From contig NZ_KQ950181.1 of the NCBI RefSeq assembly GCF_001517975.1, forward strand, positions 410,003-474,002: DNA of 64,000 bases, given 5' to 3'. Origin of the DNA: Thermobifida cellulosilytica TB100. Its GTDB lineage: Bacteria; Actinomycetota; Actinomycetes; Streptosporangiales; Streptosporangiaceae. Of the stretch, positions 17,111-25,843 are shown one piece after another. The first letter of the stretch is position 1; each line of letters starts with the position of its first letter. The position numbers were made by a program, and so were the translations under genes. Below the pieces are notes generated by a model. It was not told where the DNA came from. It worked only from the letters and a program-made list of their open reading frames with translations, and did not search any database.

Positions 17111-18304
17111 ATGTCAAAAGCGCGATCCAACGATGTGGTCATCGTCGACGCGGTGCGCACCGCCGCCGGTCGCGGCCGTGAGGGCGGAGCCCTCGCCGAC
17201 GTTCACCCGGTGGACCTGCTCGCCCAGACCCTCCAGCAGTTGATCTCGCGCCACGACCTCGACCCGGGGACCGTGGACGACGTCATCATCGGCTGCGTGT
17301 CGCAGGTGGGCGAGCAGTCCGCGACACCGGGACGGATGGCCTGGCTGGGCGCCGGCTTCCCCACCCACGTCCCGGCCACCACGATCGACCGCAAGTGCGG
17401 CTCCAGCCAGCAGGCGGTCCACTTCGCCGCCCAGGGCATCATGGCCGGCTCCTACGACATCGTGGTCGCCGGCGGCGTGGAGTCGATGAGCCGCGTCGTC
17501 ATGGGCTCCGCGCGCATGGGAGCCGACCCCTACGGCACCATGGTCGCCGAGCGCTACGCGCCCGGGCTGGTCTCCCAGGGAGTGGCGGCCGAGCTGGTCG
17601 CGGCACGCTGGAAGCTGGACCGCACCGCGCTGGACGAGTACTCCGTCCGCTCCCACCAACTGGCCGCCCGGGCCCAGGAGGCCGGCCAGTTCGACCGGGA
17701 GATCGTCCCGGTGCGCACCCCGGCCGGCGTCGTCGACCGCGACGAGACGATCCGCCCCGGCAGCACCGTCGAGAAGCTCGCCGGCCTCAAGACCGTCTTC
17801 GCCACCCACGAGCTGTCCGAGCGCTTCCCCGAGATCGACTGGAGCATCACCGCGGGCAACTCCTCGCAGATCACCGACGGGGCCAGCGCGCTGCTGCTGA
17901 TGAGCCGTGCCAAGTGCGAGGAGCTCGGCTACACCCCGCGCGCCCGCGTCCACTCCATGGCGGTGTGCGGCGACGACCCGCTGCTCATGCTGACCGCTCC
18001 CATCCCGGCCACCCGCAAGGTCCTGGAGCGCTCTGGCCTGTCGCTGTCCGACATCGACCACGTCGAGATCAACGAGGCGTTCGCCCCCGTCCCCCTGGCC
18101 TGGCTCGCCGAGTTCGACGTCGACATCGCCAAGGTCAACCCGCGGGGCGGTGCGATCGCGCTCGGCCACCCGCTCGGCGCCTCGGGCGCGCGGCTGATGA
18201 CCACGATGCTGCACGCGCTGGAGGACAACGACCAGCAGTTCGGCCTGCAACTGATGTGCGAGGCCGGGGGCATGGCCAACGCCACCATCATCGAACGCAT
18301 CTGA
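17111..18304 (+). CDS. Thiolase 2 (acetyl-CoA acyltransferase)
   Basis: A 397-residue thiolase, first gene of an operon with an SDR and a crotonase, together a near-complete beta-oxidation set. Catalytic Cys96 is in DRKCGSSQQA, His in GGAIALGHPLGASGAR, and Cys in LMCEAGGMANA. Clearly paralogous to thiolase 1 at 6730. No good Shine-Dalgarno precedes ATG 17111 (AAGAAATATTC only), and the possible -10 puts the transcript start within a few bases, so a very short or absent leader is possible. Confidence 0.93.
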   Translation: MSKARSNDVVIVDAVRTAAGRGREGGALADVHPVDLLAQTLQQLISRHDLDPGTVDDVIIGCVSQVGEQSATPGRMAWLGAGFPTHVPATTIDRKCGSSQQAVHFAAQGIMAGSYDIVVAGGVESMSRVVMGSARMGADPYGTMVAERYAPGLVSQGVAAELVAARWKLDRTALDEYSVRSHQLAARAQEAGQFDREIVPVRTPAGVVDRDETIRPGSTVEKLAGLKTVFATHELSERFPEIDWSITAGNSSQITDGASALLLMSRAKCEELGYTPRARVHSMAVCGDDPLLMLTAPIPATRKVLERSGLSLSDIDHVEINEAFAPVPLAWLAEFDVDIAKVNPRGGAIALGHPLGASGARLMTTMLHALEDNDQQFGLQLMCEAGGMANATIIERI

Positions 18305-18327
18305 CAGCGACTTTCGGAGGAGACAGC

Positions 18328-19086
18328 GTGGACGTCAACGGAGCTTCCGTCGTGGTGACCGGAGGGGCCTCCGGTCTGGGCGCGGCGACCGCGGCGCGGC
18401 TGGCGAAGCAGGGGGCGCACGTGGTCATCGTCGACCTGCCCCAGTCGAAGGGAGCCGAGGTGGCCGAGCAGATCGGCGGGACGTTCGCCCCCGCGGACGT
18501 GACCGACCCCGCGGCGGTCGACGCGGCGCTCGACCGCGCCGAGGCCGCCGCCCCGCTGCGCGCTCTGGTGCACTGCGCCGGACGGGGCGCCACCGTGCGC
18601 GTGGTCGAGAAGGACGGCAGCCCCGGCTCCCTGGAGACCTACGAGGAGATCGTCCGGATCAACCTGTTCGGCACCTTCAACGTGCTGCGCCTGGCCGCCG
18701 CCCGCATGGCGAAGAACGAGGTCGTCGACGAGGAGCGGGGCGTGTGCGTGCTGACCGCCTCGGTCGCCGCCTACGAGGGCCAGATCGGGCAGATCCCCTA
18801 CGCCTCCGCCAAGGCCGGCGTGGCCGGCATGACCATCGTCGCCGCCCGCGACCTGGCCTCCAAGAAGATCCGGGTCGCCACGATCGCCCCGGGCGTGTTC
18901 GACACCCCCATCCTCAGCCGCTTCTCCCAGGAGATCCGCGACGCCCTCGGCCGGTCGGTGCCGCACCCCAACCGCCTGGGCCACGTCGACGAGTACGCCA
19001 TGCTCGCCCAGCACATCATCGAGAACAAGATGCTCAACGGCGAGGTCATCCGCCTGGACGGCGCCCTGCGCATGAGCGCGCGCTGA
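18328..19086 (+). CDS. SDR oxidoreductase, 3-hydroxyacyl-CoA dehydrogenase type II-like
   Basis: A 252-residue short-chain dehydrogenase. Cofactor motif TGGASGLGAA near residue 10 and Asp in VIVDLPQ favour NAD. The catalytic pair is in YASAKAG, with Ser in LTASVAAYEG before it. Overall order (APADVTD, YEEIVRINLFGTFNVLRLAA, FDTPIL) resembles HSD17B10-type 3-hydroxyacyl-CoA dehydrogenases, so it likely oxidises a 3-hydroxyacyl-CoA for thiolase 2. GTG 18328 has CGGAGGAG upstream, 23 bases after the thiolase. Confidence 0.9.
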   Translation: MDVNGASVVVTGGASGLGAATAARLAKQGAHVVIVDLPQSKGAEVAEQIGGTFAPADVTDPAAVDAALDRAEAAAPLRALVHCAGRGATVRVVEKDGSPGSLETYEEIVRINLFGTFNVLRLAAARMAKNEVVDEERGVCVLTASVAAYEGQIGQIPYASAKAGVAGMTIVAARDLASKKIRVATIAPGVFDTPILSRFSQEIRDALGRSVPHPNRLGHVDEYAMLAQHIIENKMLNGEVIRLDGALRMSAR

Positions 19087-19135
19087 GGACACCGGACCCG
19101 CCCGCCCCGGCGGGCAGCAGGAGAGAGAACCCAAG

Positions 19136-19921
19136 ATGAGCAGCACCACCAACGACGACGCACCCGAGCTCCTCGTCGAGGAACGCGGGCGGGTGCTCGT
19201 GCTCACCATGAACCGCCCCCGGGCCCGCAACGCGATGTCGCAGGCGATGGCCTTCCAGATCGCCGAGGCCCTGGAGACCCTGGACAGCCGACCCGACCTC
19301 AGCGTCGGCGTCATCACCGGGGCGGGCGGCACGTTCTGCGCGGGGATGGACCTCAAGGGCTTCGCCCGCGGTGAGCGGCCGATCGTGCCGGGCCGCGGGT
19401 TCGCCGGACTGGTGCAGCAGCCGCCGAAGAAGCCGCTCATCGCGGCGGTGGAGGGCTACGCCCTGGCCGGGGGCTTCGAGATCGTGCTCTCGTGCGACCT
19501 GATCGTGGCCTCCTCGGAGGCCAAGTTCGGCCTGCCCGAGGTCAAGCGCGGCCTCACCGCCGCCGCGGGCGGCCTGCTGCGCCTGCAGCACCGCATCCCC
19601 TACCACCTGGCCATGGAGCTCGTCCTCACCGGCCGGATGTGGCCGGCCACCGAGGCCGCCGAGGTGCGCCTGGTCAACCGGCTCACCGAGCCCGGCAAGG
19701 CGTTCGAGGCCGCGCTCGACCTCGCGGAGGAGGTCGCCGCCAACGCGCCCCTCGCCCTGGCCGCCTCCAAGCAGGTGCTGGTCAACTCGGTGGACTGGCC
19801 GCTGGACACCCAGTTCGAACGCCAGGAGGAGTACGTCGACCCGGTGCGCAAGTCGGCGGACGCCAAGGAGGGCGCGCTCGCGTTCGTCGAGAAGCGCGAG
19901 CCGCGCTGGACCGGCCGGTAG
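19136..19921 (+). CDS. Enoyl-CoA hydratase/isomerase (crotonase family)
   Basis: A 261-residue crotonase. It has NRPRARNAMSQAM, the first oxyanion-hole region CAGMDLKGFARG, the second in EGYALAGGFEIVLSCDLIVA, and the catalytic-Glu region LPEVKRGLTAAAGGLLRL. Likely hydrates a 2-enoyl-CoA for the SDR and thiolase upstream in the same operon. ATG 19136 has AGGAGAGAG upstream. A hairpin follows the gene. Confidence 0.92.
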   Translation: MSSTTNDDAPELLVEERGRVLVLTMNRPRARNAMSQAMAFQIAEALETLDSRPDLSVGVITGAGGTFCAGMDLKGFARGERPIVPGRGFAGLVQQPPKKPLIAAVEGYALAGGFEIVLSCDLIVASSEAKFGLPEVKRGLTAAAGGLLRLQHRIPYHLAMELVLTGRMWPATEAAEVRLVNRLTEPGKAFEAALDLAEEVAANAPLALAASKQVLVNSVDWPLDTQFERQEEYVDPVRKSADAKEGALAFVEKREPRWTGR

Positions 19922-19966
19922 CTCCGACCCGGGGCGCGCCGCCGCGCTGTTTCGCCCGTCTCCACG

Positions 19967-20005
19967 CATGCCGGGGGCGTCCCGACACGGGGCGCCCCCG
20001 GCATG
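19967..20005 (+). terminator. Hairpin closing the thiolase 2 operon
   Basis: Perfect 13-base arms CATGCCGGGGGCG (19967-19979) and complement (19993-20005), followed by TTGTGG, 45 bases past the crotonase stop. Confidence 0.65.
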
Positions 20006-20051
20006 TTGTGGCGTCTGAGGAGGATCGGAACCCAACATTCCCATAATTGCT

Positions 20052-20072
20052 GATCAACATAACAATGATTAT
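20052..20072. promoter_or_regulatory. AT-rich operator-like motif, distal
   Basis: Contains ATGATTAT (20065-20072) and a CATAA-n6-TTATG dyad (20058-20073). It overlaps a possible promoter TTGCTG (20047-20052), 17 bases, TATGGT (20070-20075). Confidence 0.5.
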
Positions 20073-20268
20073 GGTACGCTGATCTCCAATGCCGGAGGTG
20101 TGCGACGGTCCCGCCGGCGCCTCCCGGGGGTGCCCGTCCCGGGGTGGCTCGCGGGCGGGGTCGGCGGGGCGTACGGCTTTCCGGTGCCCCCGGGGCTGCA
20201 GAGGGCTGCTTCGGAGGCGGGTTGCGGTGGCGGCGCGGCGGCTGTTGACCCGGGGACTGCTGGATGCT

Positions 20269-20289
20269 GAAATCTAGTATAATGATTAA
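20269..20289. promoter_or_regulatory. AT-rich operator-like motif with TATAAT, proximal
   Basis: TAGTATAATGATTAA overlaps a consensus -10 TATAAT (20278-20283), 31 bases upstream of the start codon. No good -35 lies at 17 bases. Confidence 0.55.
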
Positions 20290-20313
20290 CCAAGACCGGA
20301 AGGGGGTAGCCCC

Positions 20314-21477
20314 ATGACGGCCAGACCCGTCGATGAGTACACGGAGATCCGTGAACTTGCTGCGAAGGTCGCCCGCGAGGTGTACGGGCCGATCGCCGAG
20401 CAGTTGGACGTCGAGCGCAAGCCGATCTCGCGCGAGGAGCGGCTCCGCCTGGGCGAGCTCGGGTTCCTCGGTATCGCCCACCAGGAGCGCTACGGCGGCG
20501 CCGGTGCGCCGCTGGCCCAGGCGCTGGCGGTGATCGAGGAGTTCGGCCGGGTCTGCCGGCCGGCCGCCTTCCAGATCTTCGAGGCCAACACCGGACCGGC
20601 CCAGGTGATCAACTACCTGGGCACCGAGGAGCAGCGCGAGCGCTGGCTCCCCGACATCATCTCCGGTGCCAAGACCATGGCCGTCGCCATCTCCGAGCCC
20701 GACGCCGGCTCCGCCGCGACCGACATGCGCACCACGGCCCGCCCCTCCGGCGACGGCTACGTCATCACCGGCACCAAGCGCTGGATCTCCAACGGCGGCG
20801 AGGCCGACCAGTACCTCGTCTACGCCCGGCTCAACGACGAGCCCGGCTCCCGGGCGATCGGCGCGCTCGTCGTCGACAAGGGCACCCCCGGTCTCAGCTT
20901 CGGCCCCCCCGAGCGGCTCATGGGCTTCCGCGGCATCCCCTCGGCCGACGTCATCCTCGACGAGGTGTGGGTGCCCAAGGAGAACCTGGTCGTCCCCGCG
21001 GGCGGTTTCGGCAAGCTGTTCGGCGTCTTCTCCATCGAGCGCCTGGGCAACACCACGATGAGCCTGGCCATCGGCCAGGAGGCGCTGGACCGGACCATCA
21101 AGTACGTCCAGGAGCGCGAGCAGTTCGGCAAGCAGCTCATCGAGTTCCAGAGCGTCCAGCTCACCCTGGCCGACATGGTGATGCAGGTCGACTCCTCGCG
21201 GCTGTTGCAGCAGCGCGCCGCGGCCAGCGCCGAGGGCGGCAAGCTGCCCGACCCGCTGCTGGTCTCCCTGGCCAAGTGCTCCGCCAACGAGATGGCCAAG
21301 CGGGTCACCGACCTGGCCATGCAGTTGCACGGCGGAAACGGGTACACGGAGGAGTACGGCCTGGAGCGGCTGCACCGCGACGCCCACGGCTGGGCCATCG
21401 CGGGCGGCACGCCGAACATGCAGCGCATGCGCATCGTCTCCGAGCTGCTGGGCCGCAAGTTCAACCAGCGCCGCTGA
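20314..21477 (+). CDS. Acyl-CoA dehydrogenase 1
   Basis: A 387-residue FAD-dependent acyl-CoA dehydrogenase. It has the FAD/substrate segment AVAISEPDAGSAATDM, then GTKRWISNGG, FGVFSIERLGNTTMSLA, RVTDLAMQLHGGNGYTEEYG and LHRDAHGWAIAGGTPNMQRM. The common catalytic Glu of the RIYEGTNE motif is replaced by Gly in AGGTPN, as in members that use a Glu on another helix. RBS GGAAGGGGG precedes ATG 20314. It forms an operon with dehydrogenase 2; two different partners suggest two desaturation steps or a heteromeric enzyme. Confidence 0.92.
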   Translation: MTARPVDEYTEIRELAAKVAREVYGPIAEQLDVERKPISREERLRLGELGFLGIAHQERYGGAGAPLAQALAVIEEFGRVCRPAAFQIFEANTGPAQVINYLGTEEQRERWLPDIISGAKTMAVAISEPDAGSAATDMRTTARPSGDGYVITGTKRWISNGGEADQYLVYARLNDEPGSRAIGALVVDKGTPGLSFGPPERLMGFRGIPSADVILDEVWVPKENLVVPAGGFGKLFGVFSIERLGNTTMSLAIGQEALDRTIKYVQEREQFGKQLIEFQSVQLTLADMVMQVDSSRLLQQRAAASAEGGKLPDPLLVSLAKCSANEMAKRVTDLAMQLHGGNGYTEEYGLERLHRDAHGWAIAGGTPNMQRMRIVSELLGRKFNQRR

Positions 21478-21587
21478 GCCGTCCGGCGGCGGCCTCCGGC
21501 GGGCGGACGGCCCGCCGACCGCACCCGGGGGAGCCGCCGGACCGGCCCGGACCGTTTCAGCACACCGCTTCGAGGGAGAAGGCGATC

Positions 21588-22730
21588 GTGGAAGAGGGGC
21601 AGTTGTTCGACCTGGGTCCGCGCCACCGCGAGATCCAGCAGCTCGCGCGTTCCGTGGCCGAGCGGGTCGAGGAGTTCGCCGACGAGGCGGACGCCGCAGT
21701 GGAGGTGCACGAGGGCGTGGCCGAGGTGCTGCGCGACAGCGGCCTGGCGCGCCAGGTGGTGCCCGCGGCCTACGGGGGTGAGAGCGACGTCCTCGACCCG
21801 CTCGCGATCGCCGTCGTGCGCGAGGCGCTCATGTACACCTCGGCCCACCTGGACTCGCTGTTCGGCATGCAGGGGGTGGGCAGCTACTCGCTCACCGTCG
21901 GCGGCACCGAGGAGCTCAAGCGCGAGTGGCTGCCCCGGGTGGCGCGCCTGGAGGCGATCGCCGGGCTCGCCCTGACCGAGCCGGACATCGGCTCCGACCT
22001 GCGCGGCGTCACCACGACGATCCAGGCCACCGCCGCGGGCGTGCGGGTCGACGGCCGCAAGTCGTTCATCACCAACGGCGGCGCCGCCGACTTCTACTGC
22101 GTCCTCGGCCGCGAGGGCGAGGGCTACTCCATGGTGCTGGTCCCCGCCGACGCGCCGGGCCTCACCGTGCGGCGCGGCGACGACCTGATCGCCCCCCACA
22201 TCCTGGGCGAGCTGCACTTCGACGGCGTCGAGGTGCCCGAGAACCACCGCCTGGGCGTTCCCGGCAAGGCGTTCTCCCTGATGTTGCAGACCCTGGCGGT
22301 GTTCCGGGTGACCGTGGCGGGCTCGGCGGTCGGCCTGGCCCAGGCCGCCCTGGACGAGGCCCTGCGCCACGCCCGGAACCGCAAGCAGTTCGGCCGCCCG
22401 CTGCTGGAGCTGGGCGCGGTCTCGCAGAGCCTGGCCCTGTCGTGGAGCGAGGTCGAGACGGCCCGGGCCATCACCTACCGGGCGGCGGCGCTGGCCAAGA
22501 GCGACCCGCTGGGCCACCTGGACTACTCTTCGATCGCCAAGGTCAGCGCCACGGAGGCCGCCGGAAGGGTGGTCGACCGCTCGGTGCAGACCATGGGGCG
22601 CTTCGGGCTGGTCCGCGGCTCCAAGATCGAACGCCTCTACCGGAACGCGCGTCCGCTGCGCATCTACGAGGGGGCCACCGAGGTGCTGCTCGACTCCCTG
22701 GCCCGCCGACTCGCCAAGCAGCGCGGCTGA
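21588..22730 (+). CDS. Acyl-CoA dehydrogenase 2
   Basis: A 380-residue acyl-CoA dehydrogenase. It has ALTEPDIGSDLRGV, GRKSFITNGGAADFYCVL, FRVTVAGSAVGLAQAALDEA, RKQFGRPLLELGA, and the classical catalytic-Glu motif RIYEGATEVLLDSLA. It therefore differs from dehydrogenase 1, 110 bases upstream in the same direction, in having the usual catalytic base. GTG 21588 is chosen from the GAGGGAGAA RBS 8 bases before it. Likely oxidises an acyl-CoA intermediate of the locus; electrons would go to ETF, which is not encoded here. Confidence 0.92.
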   Translation: MEEGQLFDLGPRHREIQQLARSVAERVEEFADEADAAVEVHEGVAEVLRDSGLARQVVPAAYGGESDVLDPLAIAVVREALMYTSAHLDSLFGMQGVGSYSLTVGGTEELKREWLPRVARLEAIAGLALTEPDIGSDLRGVTTTIQATAAGVRVDGRKSFITNGGAADFYCVLGREGEGYSMVLVPADAPGLTVRRGDDLIAPHILGELHFDGVEVPENHRLGVPGKAFSLMLQTLAVFRVTVAGSAVGLAQAALDEALRHARNRKQFGRPLLELGAVSQSLALSWSEVETARAITYRAAALAKSDPLGHLDYSSIAKVSATEAAGRVVDRSVQTMGRFGLVRGSKIERLYRNARPLRIYEGATEVLLDSLARRLAKQRG

Positions 22731-22780
22731 CCCCGCCGCGGCAACCGCCCCGGACCGTGTGGCCTGGGCCGGGGACACCC

Positions 22781-22815
22781 TTGACCTACATCACATAAAC
22801 CATTATGATGATTAG
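22781..22815 (+). promoter_or_regulatory. Promoter overlapped by AT-rich operator
   Basis: TTGACC (22781-22786), exactly 17 bases, TATGAT (22804-22809): a near-consensus housekeeping promoter. The AT-rich motif (22795-22815, ending ATGATTAG) covers the -10, so a bound regulator would block polymerase. It drives the SDR-to-CoA-transferase operon. Confidence 0.75.
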
Positions 22816-22932
22816 AAGTAATAGGGTGCGCGGATTGTGTGAGCCGCGGTGGACGCAGGACGGCGCACCCCCGCCGGTGCGCCCCGCACGACGACCAGGC
22901 CGAACAAACCACTGTTGGGAAAGGACGCGATA

Positions 22933-23703
22933 ATGCGCCGTTTTGAAGGACGTGTCGCCGCCATCGTCGGTGGCGGATCCGGCATGGGCCGTGCCATCTC
23001 GCACCGCCTGGCCTCCGAGGGAGCCACCGTCTACGTGGCCGACCTCAGCGAGGACGCGGCGCGCAAGGTCGCCGAGGAGATCACCACCGCGGGCGGCAAG
23101 GCGACCCCGGTCCAGGTCGACGCCACCGACAACGACAGCCTCAAGGCGCTGTTCGACCGCATCCGCTCCGAGCACGGCGTCCTGCACGTCCTGCACGCCC
23201 AGGTCGGCATGCCCGGCCCGGCCGGCATCGAGACCGACGACGCCCAGTGGCAGAAGAACATCGACGTCAACATCAAGAGCGCCTACTACACCTGCACCCT
23301 CGGCTACGACCTGCTCAAGGCCGCCGAGGGCAAGGGGTCGATCACCATGACCTCCTCCACCTCGGCGCTCGTCGGCTCCCCCTTCAGCCCGCTCTACTCG
23401 CTGACCAAGGGCGCCCTCGTCCCCTTCACCCGCGCCCTCGCCCTCAAGGGGGCCCCCGACGGCATCCGTGTCAACGTGATCTGCCCCGGGACCGTGCAGA
23501 CCCCCATGCTCGCCCAGTTCTTCGGCCGTGAGCCGGGGGCCGACGTCTCCGAGCTGACCAAGGACTTCATCAGCGGCATCCCGCTCGGCCGCGGCGCCCA
23601 GCCCGAGGAGATCGCCTCCGTCATCGCCTTCCTCGCCAGCGACGACGCGAGCTACGTCACCGGCGTCACCATCCCCGTCGACGGCGGGCTGACCGCCAAG
23701 TAG
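22933..23703 (+). CDS. SDR-family oxidoreductase
   Basis: A 256-residue short-chain dehydrogenase. Cofactor motif VGGGSGMGRAI with Asp in YVADLSED (NAD preference), catalytic SSTSALVG and YSLTK, and the C-terminal SYVTGVTIPVDGG. The NNAG motif of most SDRs is altered to LHAQVG, which is unusual. Probably oxidises a hydroxyacyl-CoA or a related alcohol in the pathway. First gene of a six-gene operon running to 29079; RBS GGGAAAGGA before ATG 22933. Confidence 0.88.
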   Translation: MRRFEGRVAAIVGGGSGMGRAISHRLASEGATVYVADLSEDAARKVAEEITTAGGKATPVQVDATDNDSLKALFDRIRSEHGVLHVLHAQVGMPGPAGIETDDAQWQKNIDVNIKSAYYTCTLGYDLLKAAEGKGSITMTSSTSALVGSPFSPLYSLTKGALVPFTRALALKGAPDGIRVNVICPGTVQTPMLAQFFGREPGADVSELTKDFISGIPLGRGAQPEEIASVIAFLASDDASYVTGVTIPVDGGLTAK

Positions 23704-23768
23704 CGACTGGACACCGACCCGCCCGCGCGGCCCGAGCCCCGCGCGGGCGGGCCCACCGGGAGGACCCC

Positions 23769-24935
23769 ATGGACTTCAGCAAGGACACGGTGCACGAGGA
23801 CATCCGCGCCGCGGTGCGCGACCTGTGCGCCAACTTCTCCGACGACTACTGGATGGAGCACGACCAGTCGCAGGAGTTCCCCTGGGACTTCTACAACGCC
23901 GTGGTCAAGGGCGGCTGGCTGGGCCTGACCGTGCCCACCGAGTACGGCGGCGGCGGACTCGGCGTCACCGAGGCCGCCATCGTGGAGCAGGAGATCGCCG
24001 CCTCCGGCGCCGGCATGAACGGCTGCAGCGCGGTCCACATCGGCATCTTCGGCTTCGAGCCGATCATCAAGTACGGCAGCGAGGACCTCAAGCAGCGCTT
24101 CCTGCCCCGCCTCGTCACCGGCGACCTGCACGTGTCCTTCGCCGTCACCGAACCCGACGCGGGCACCGACACCACCAACCTGTCCACCTTCGCCCGCAAG
24201 GTCGACGGCGGCTGGCTGATCTCCGGCAAGAAGGTGTGGATCACCAAGGCCCAGGAGGCCGAGCGGCTGATCCTGCTGGCCCGCACCACCCCGCGCGACC
24301 AGGTCGCCAAGAAGACCGACGGGCTGACCCTGTTCTTCGCGCCCCTGGACCGCGAGCGCGTCACGGTGCGCCGCATCCCCAAGATGGGCCGCAACGCCAT
24401 CGACACCAACGAGCTGTTCATCGACGACCTGTTCGTCGCCGACGAGGACGTCATCGGCGAGGTCGGCAAGGGCTTCAAGACCATCCTCGCCGGCCTCAAC
24501 GCCGAGCGGGTCATCTCCGCCAACGCCGCGATCGGCATCGGCCGCGCCGCGCTGCGCCGGGCCACCAACTACGCCAAGGAGCGCACCGTCTTCGGCCGCC
24601 CCATCGGCAAGAACCAGGGCATCGCCTTCCCGCTGGCCGAGGCCCTGATCAAGCTCGACGCCGCCGACGTGATGTGCCAGCGCGCCGCCTGGCTCATCGA
24701 CAACGGCCAGCCCAGCGGCCGTGAGGCCAACGCCGCCAAGTACCTGGCCGCCGAGGCCGGGTTCTTCGCCGCCGACGCCGCGCTGAGCGTCCACGGCGGC
24801 TACGGCTACAGCAAGGAGTACCACGTCGAGCGGTACTTCCGCGAGGCCCGGCTGATGCGCATCGCGCCGATCAGCCAGGAGATGGTCCTCAACTACGTGG
24901 CCGAGCACGTCCTGGGCCTGCCGAGGAGCTACTGA
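23769..24935 (+). CDS. Acyl-CoA dehydrogenase 3
   Basis: A 388-residue acyl-CoA dehydrogenase with AVTEPDAGTDTTNL, GKKVWITKAQEAERLILLA, SANAAIGIGRAALRRA and RTVFGRPIGKNQGI. Its C-terminal active-site loop reads RLMRIAPISQEM in place of RIYEGTNE, so the usual catalytic Glu is missing or displaced; this variant seems to mark a subfamily of its own. Stop and the next ATG share the A of TGATG, so it is translationally coupled to the CitE-like lyase, which suggests consecutive steps. Confidence 0.9.
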   Translation: MDFSKDTVHEDIRAAVRDLCANFSDDYWMEHDQSQEFPWDFYNAVVKGGWLGLTVPTEYGGGGLGVTEAAIVEQEIAASGAGMNGCSAVHIGIFGFEPIIKYGSEDLKQRFLPRLVTGDLHVSFAVTEPDAGTDTTNLSTFARKVDGGWLISGKKVWITKAQEAERLILLARTTPRDQVAKKTDGLTLFFAPLDRERVTVRRIPKMGRNAIDTNELFIDDLFVADEDVIGEVGKGFKTILAGLNAERVISANAAIGIGRAALRRATNYAKERTVFGRPIGKNQGIAFPLAEALIKLDAADVMCQRAAWLIDNGQPSGREANAAKYLAAEAGFFAADAALSVHGGYGYSKEYHVERYFREARLMRIAPISQEMVLNYVAEHVLGLPRSY

Positions 24936-25843
24936 TGCAGCCCTACCGTTCCGTCCTCTTCGTCCCCGGCCACCGCCCCACCTGGGTGGCCAAGGCGCTG
25001 GCGTCCGGAGCCGACGCGATCGTGCTCGACCTGGAGGACTCGGTGCCCCAGGCGGAGAAGGCCGCCGCCCGGGCCACGGTCGCCGAGTCCATCCGCCGGG
25101 TGCGCGCCGACCACCCCGACGTCGGCCTGTTCGTCCGGGTCAACCCGCTGCACACCAAGATGACCGGCGCCGACCTGGAGGAGGTCGTGGTCCCCGGGCT
25201 GACCGGCATCTTCGCCCCCAAGGTGGAGCAGGCCACCGACGTGCTGCGCTACGACGCGCTGCTGGACCACTTCGAGGCCCGCAACGGCGTCAGCGGTCTG
25301 GAGTACATCATCCCGGTGGAGACGGTGCGCGCCATCCACTCCTGCCTGGAGGTGGCCACCGCGTCCCCGCGGGTGGGCGCCATGATCGGCCCGACCGCCG
25401 AGCACGCCGACATCGCCCGGGCCGTGGGCTACGAGTGGACGCTGGAGGGCACCGAGACGCTCTACCACCGCAGCCGCATCCTGCTCGCCTGCCGCGAGGC
25501 CGGCATCCACGCCCTCACCGGGCTGTGGGAGGACCTGGAGAACCTCGACGGCCTGCGCGAGTTCGCGCGGCGGGGCCGCCAGCTCGGCTACCGGGGCATG
25601 ATCGCGATCCACCCCAGCCACGTCGCGGTCATCAACGACGTGTTCACCCCCTCCGACGCCGACGTCGCCTTCTACCGGGGTCTGGTCGAAGCCTACGAGA
25701 AGGCCGCAGCCGAGGGGATCGGAGCGCTGCGCTACCGGGGCGTGCACATCGACAAGGCCCACTACGACAAGGCACTGGAGTGGCTGGAGCGTGCCGAGCG
25801 CCTGCGGGCACGCGACGCGAAGAGCGCGGAGGAAGCGAAATGA
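24935..25843 (+). CDS. HpcH/HpaI (CitE-like) acyl-CoA lyase
   Basis: A 302-residue TIM-barrel lyase of the CitE/citramalyl-CoA/malyl-CoA lyase group. It has SVLFVPGHRP (CoA-site), AIVLDLEDSVP with the metal-binding acidic residues, RVNP, FAPKVE and EYIIPVET with further metal ligands. Such enzymes cleave a 3-hydroxyacyl-CoA into acetyl-CoA plus a ketoacid, for example citramalyl-CoA to pyruvate. Overlaps both neighbours (TGATG and ATGA), tightly linked to the MaoC hydratase, its expected preceding step. Confidence 0.9.
   Translation: MQPYRSVLFVPGHRPTWVAKALASGADAIVLDLEDSVPQAEKAAARATVAESIRRVRADHPDVGLFVRVNPLHTKMTGADLEEVVVPGLTGIFAPKVEQATDVLRYDALLDHFEARNGVSGLEYIIPVETVRAIHSCLEVATASPRVGAMIGPTAEHADIARAVGYEWTLEGTETLYHRSRILLACREAGIHALTGLWEDLENLDGLREFARRGRQLGYRGMIAIHPSHVAVINDVFTPSDADVAFYRGLVEAYEKAAAEGIGALRYRGVHIDKAHYDKALEWLERAERLRARDAKSAEEAK

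Larger units (their letters stand above)
20006..20313. other. Control region before acyl-CoA dehydrogenase 1
   Basis: A 308-base stretch without a supported gene. It holds two AT-rich motifs (20052-20072 and 20269-20289) and a G/C-rich middle of about 150 bases with nothing recognised. Confidence 0.5.

Noticed and set aside
20245..20283. TTGACC and TATAAT as one promoter
   Set aside because: The spacing is 27 bases, far from 17, so the two elements cannot form one housekeeping promoter.
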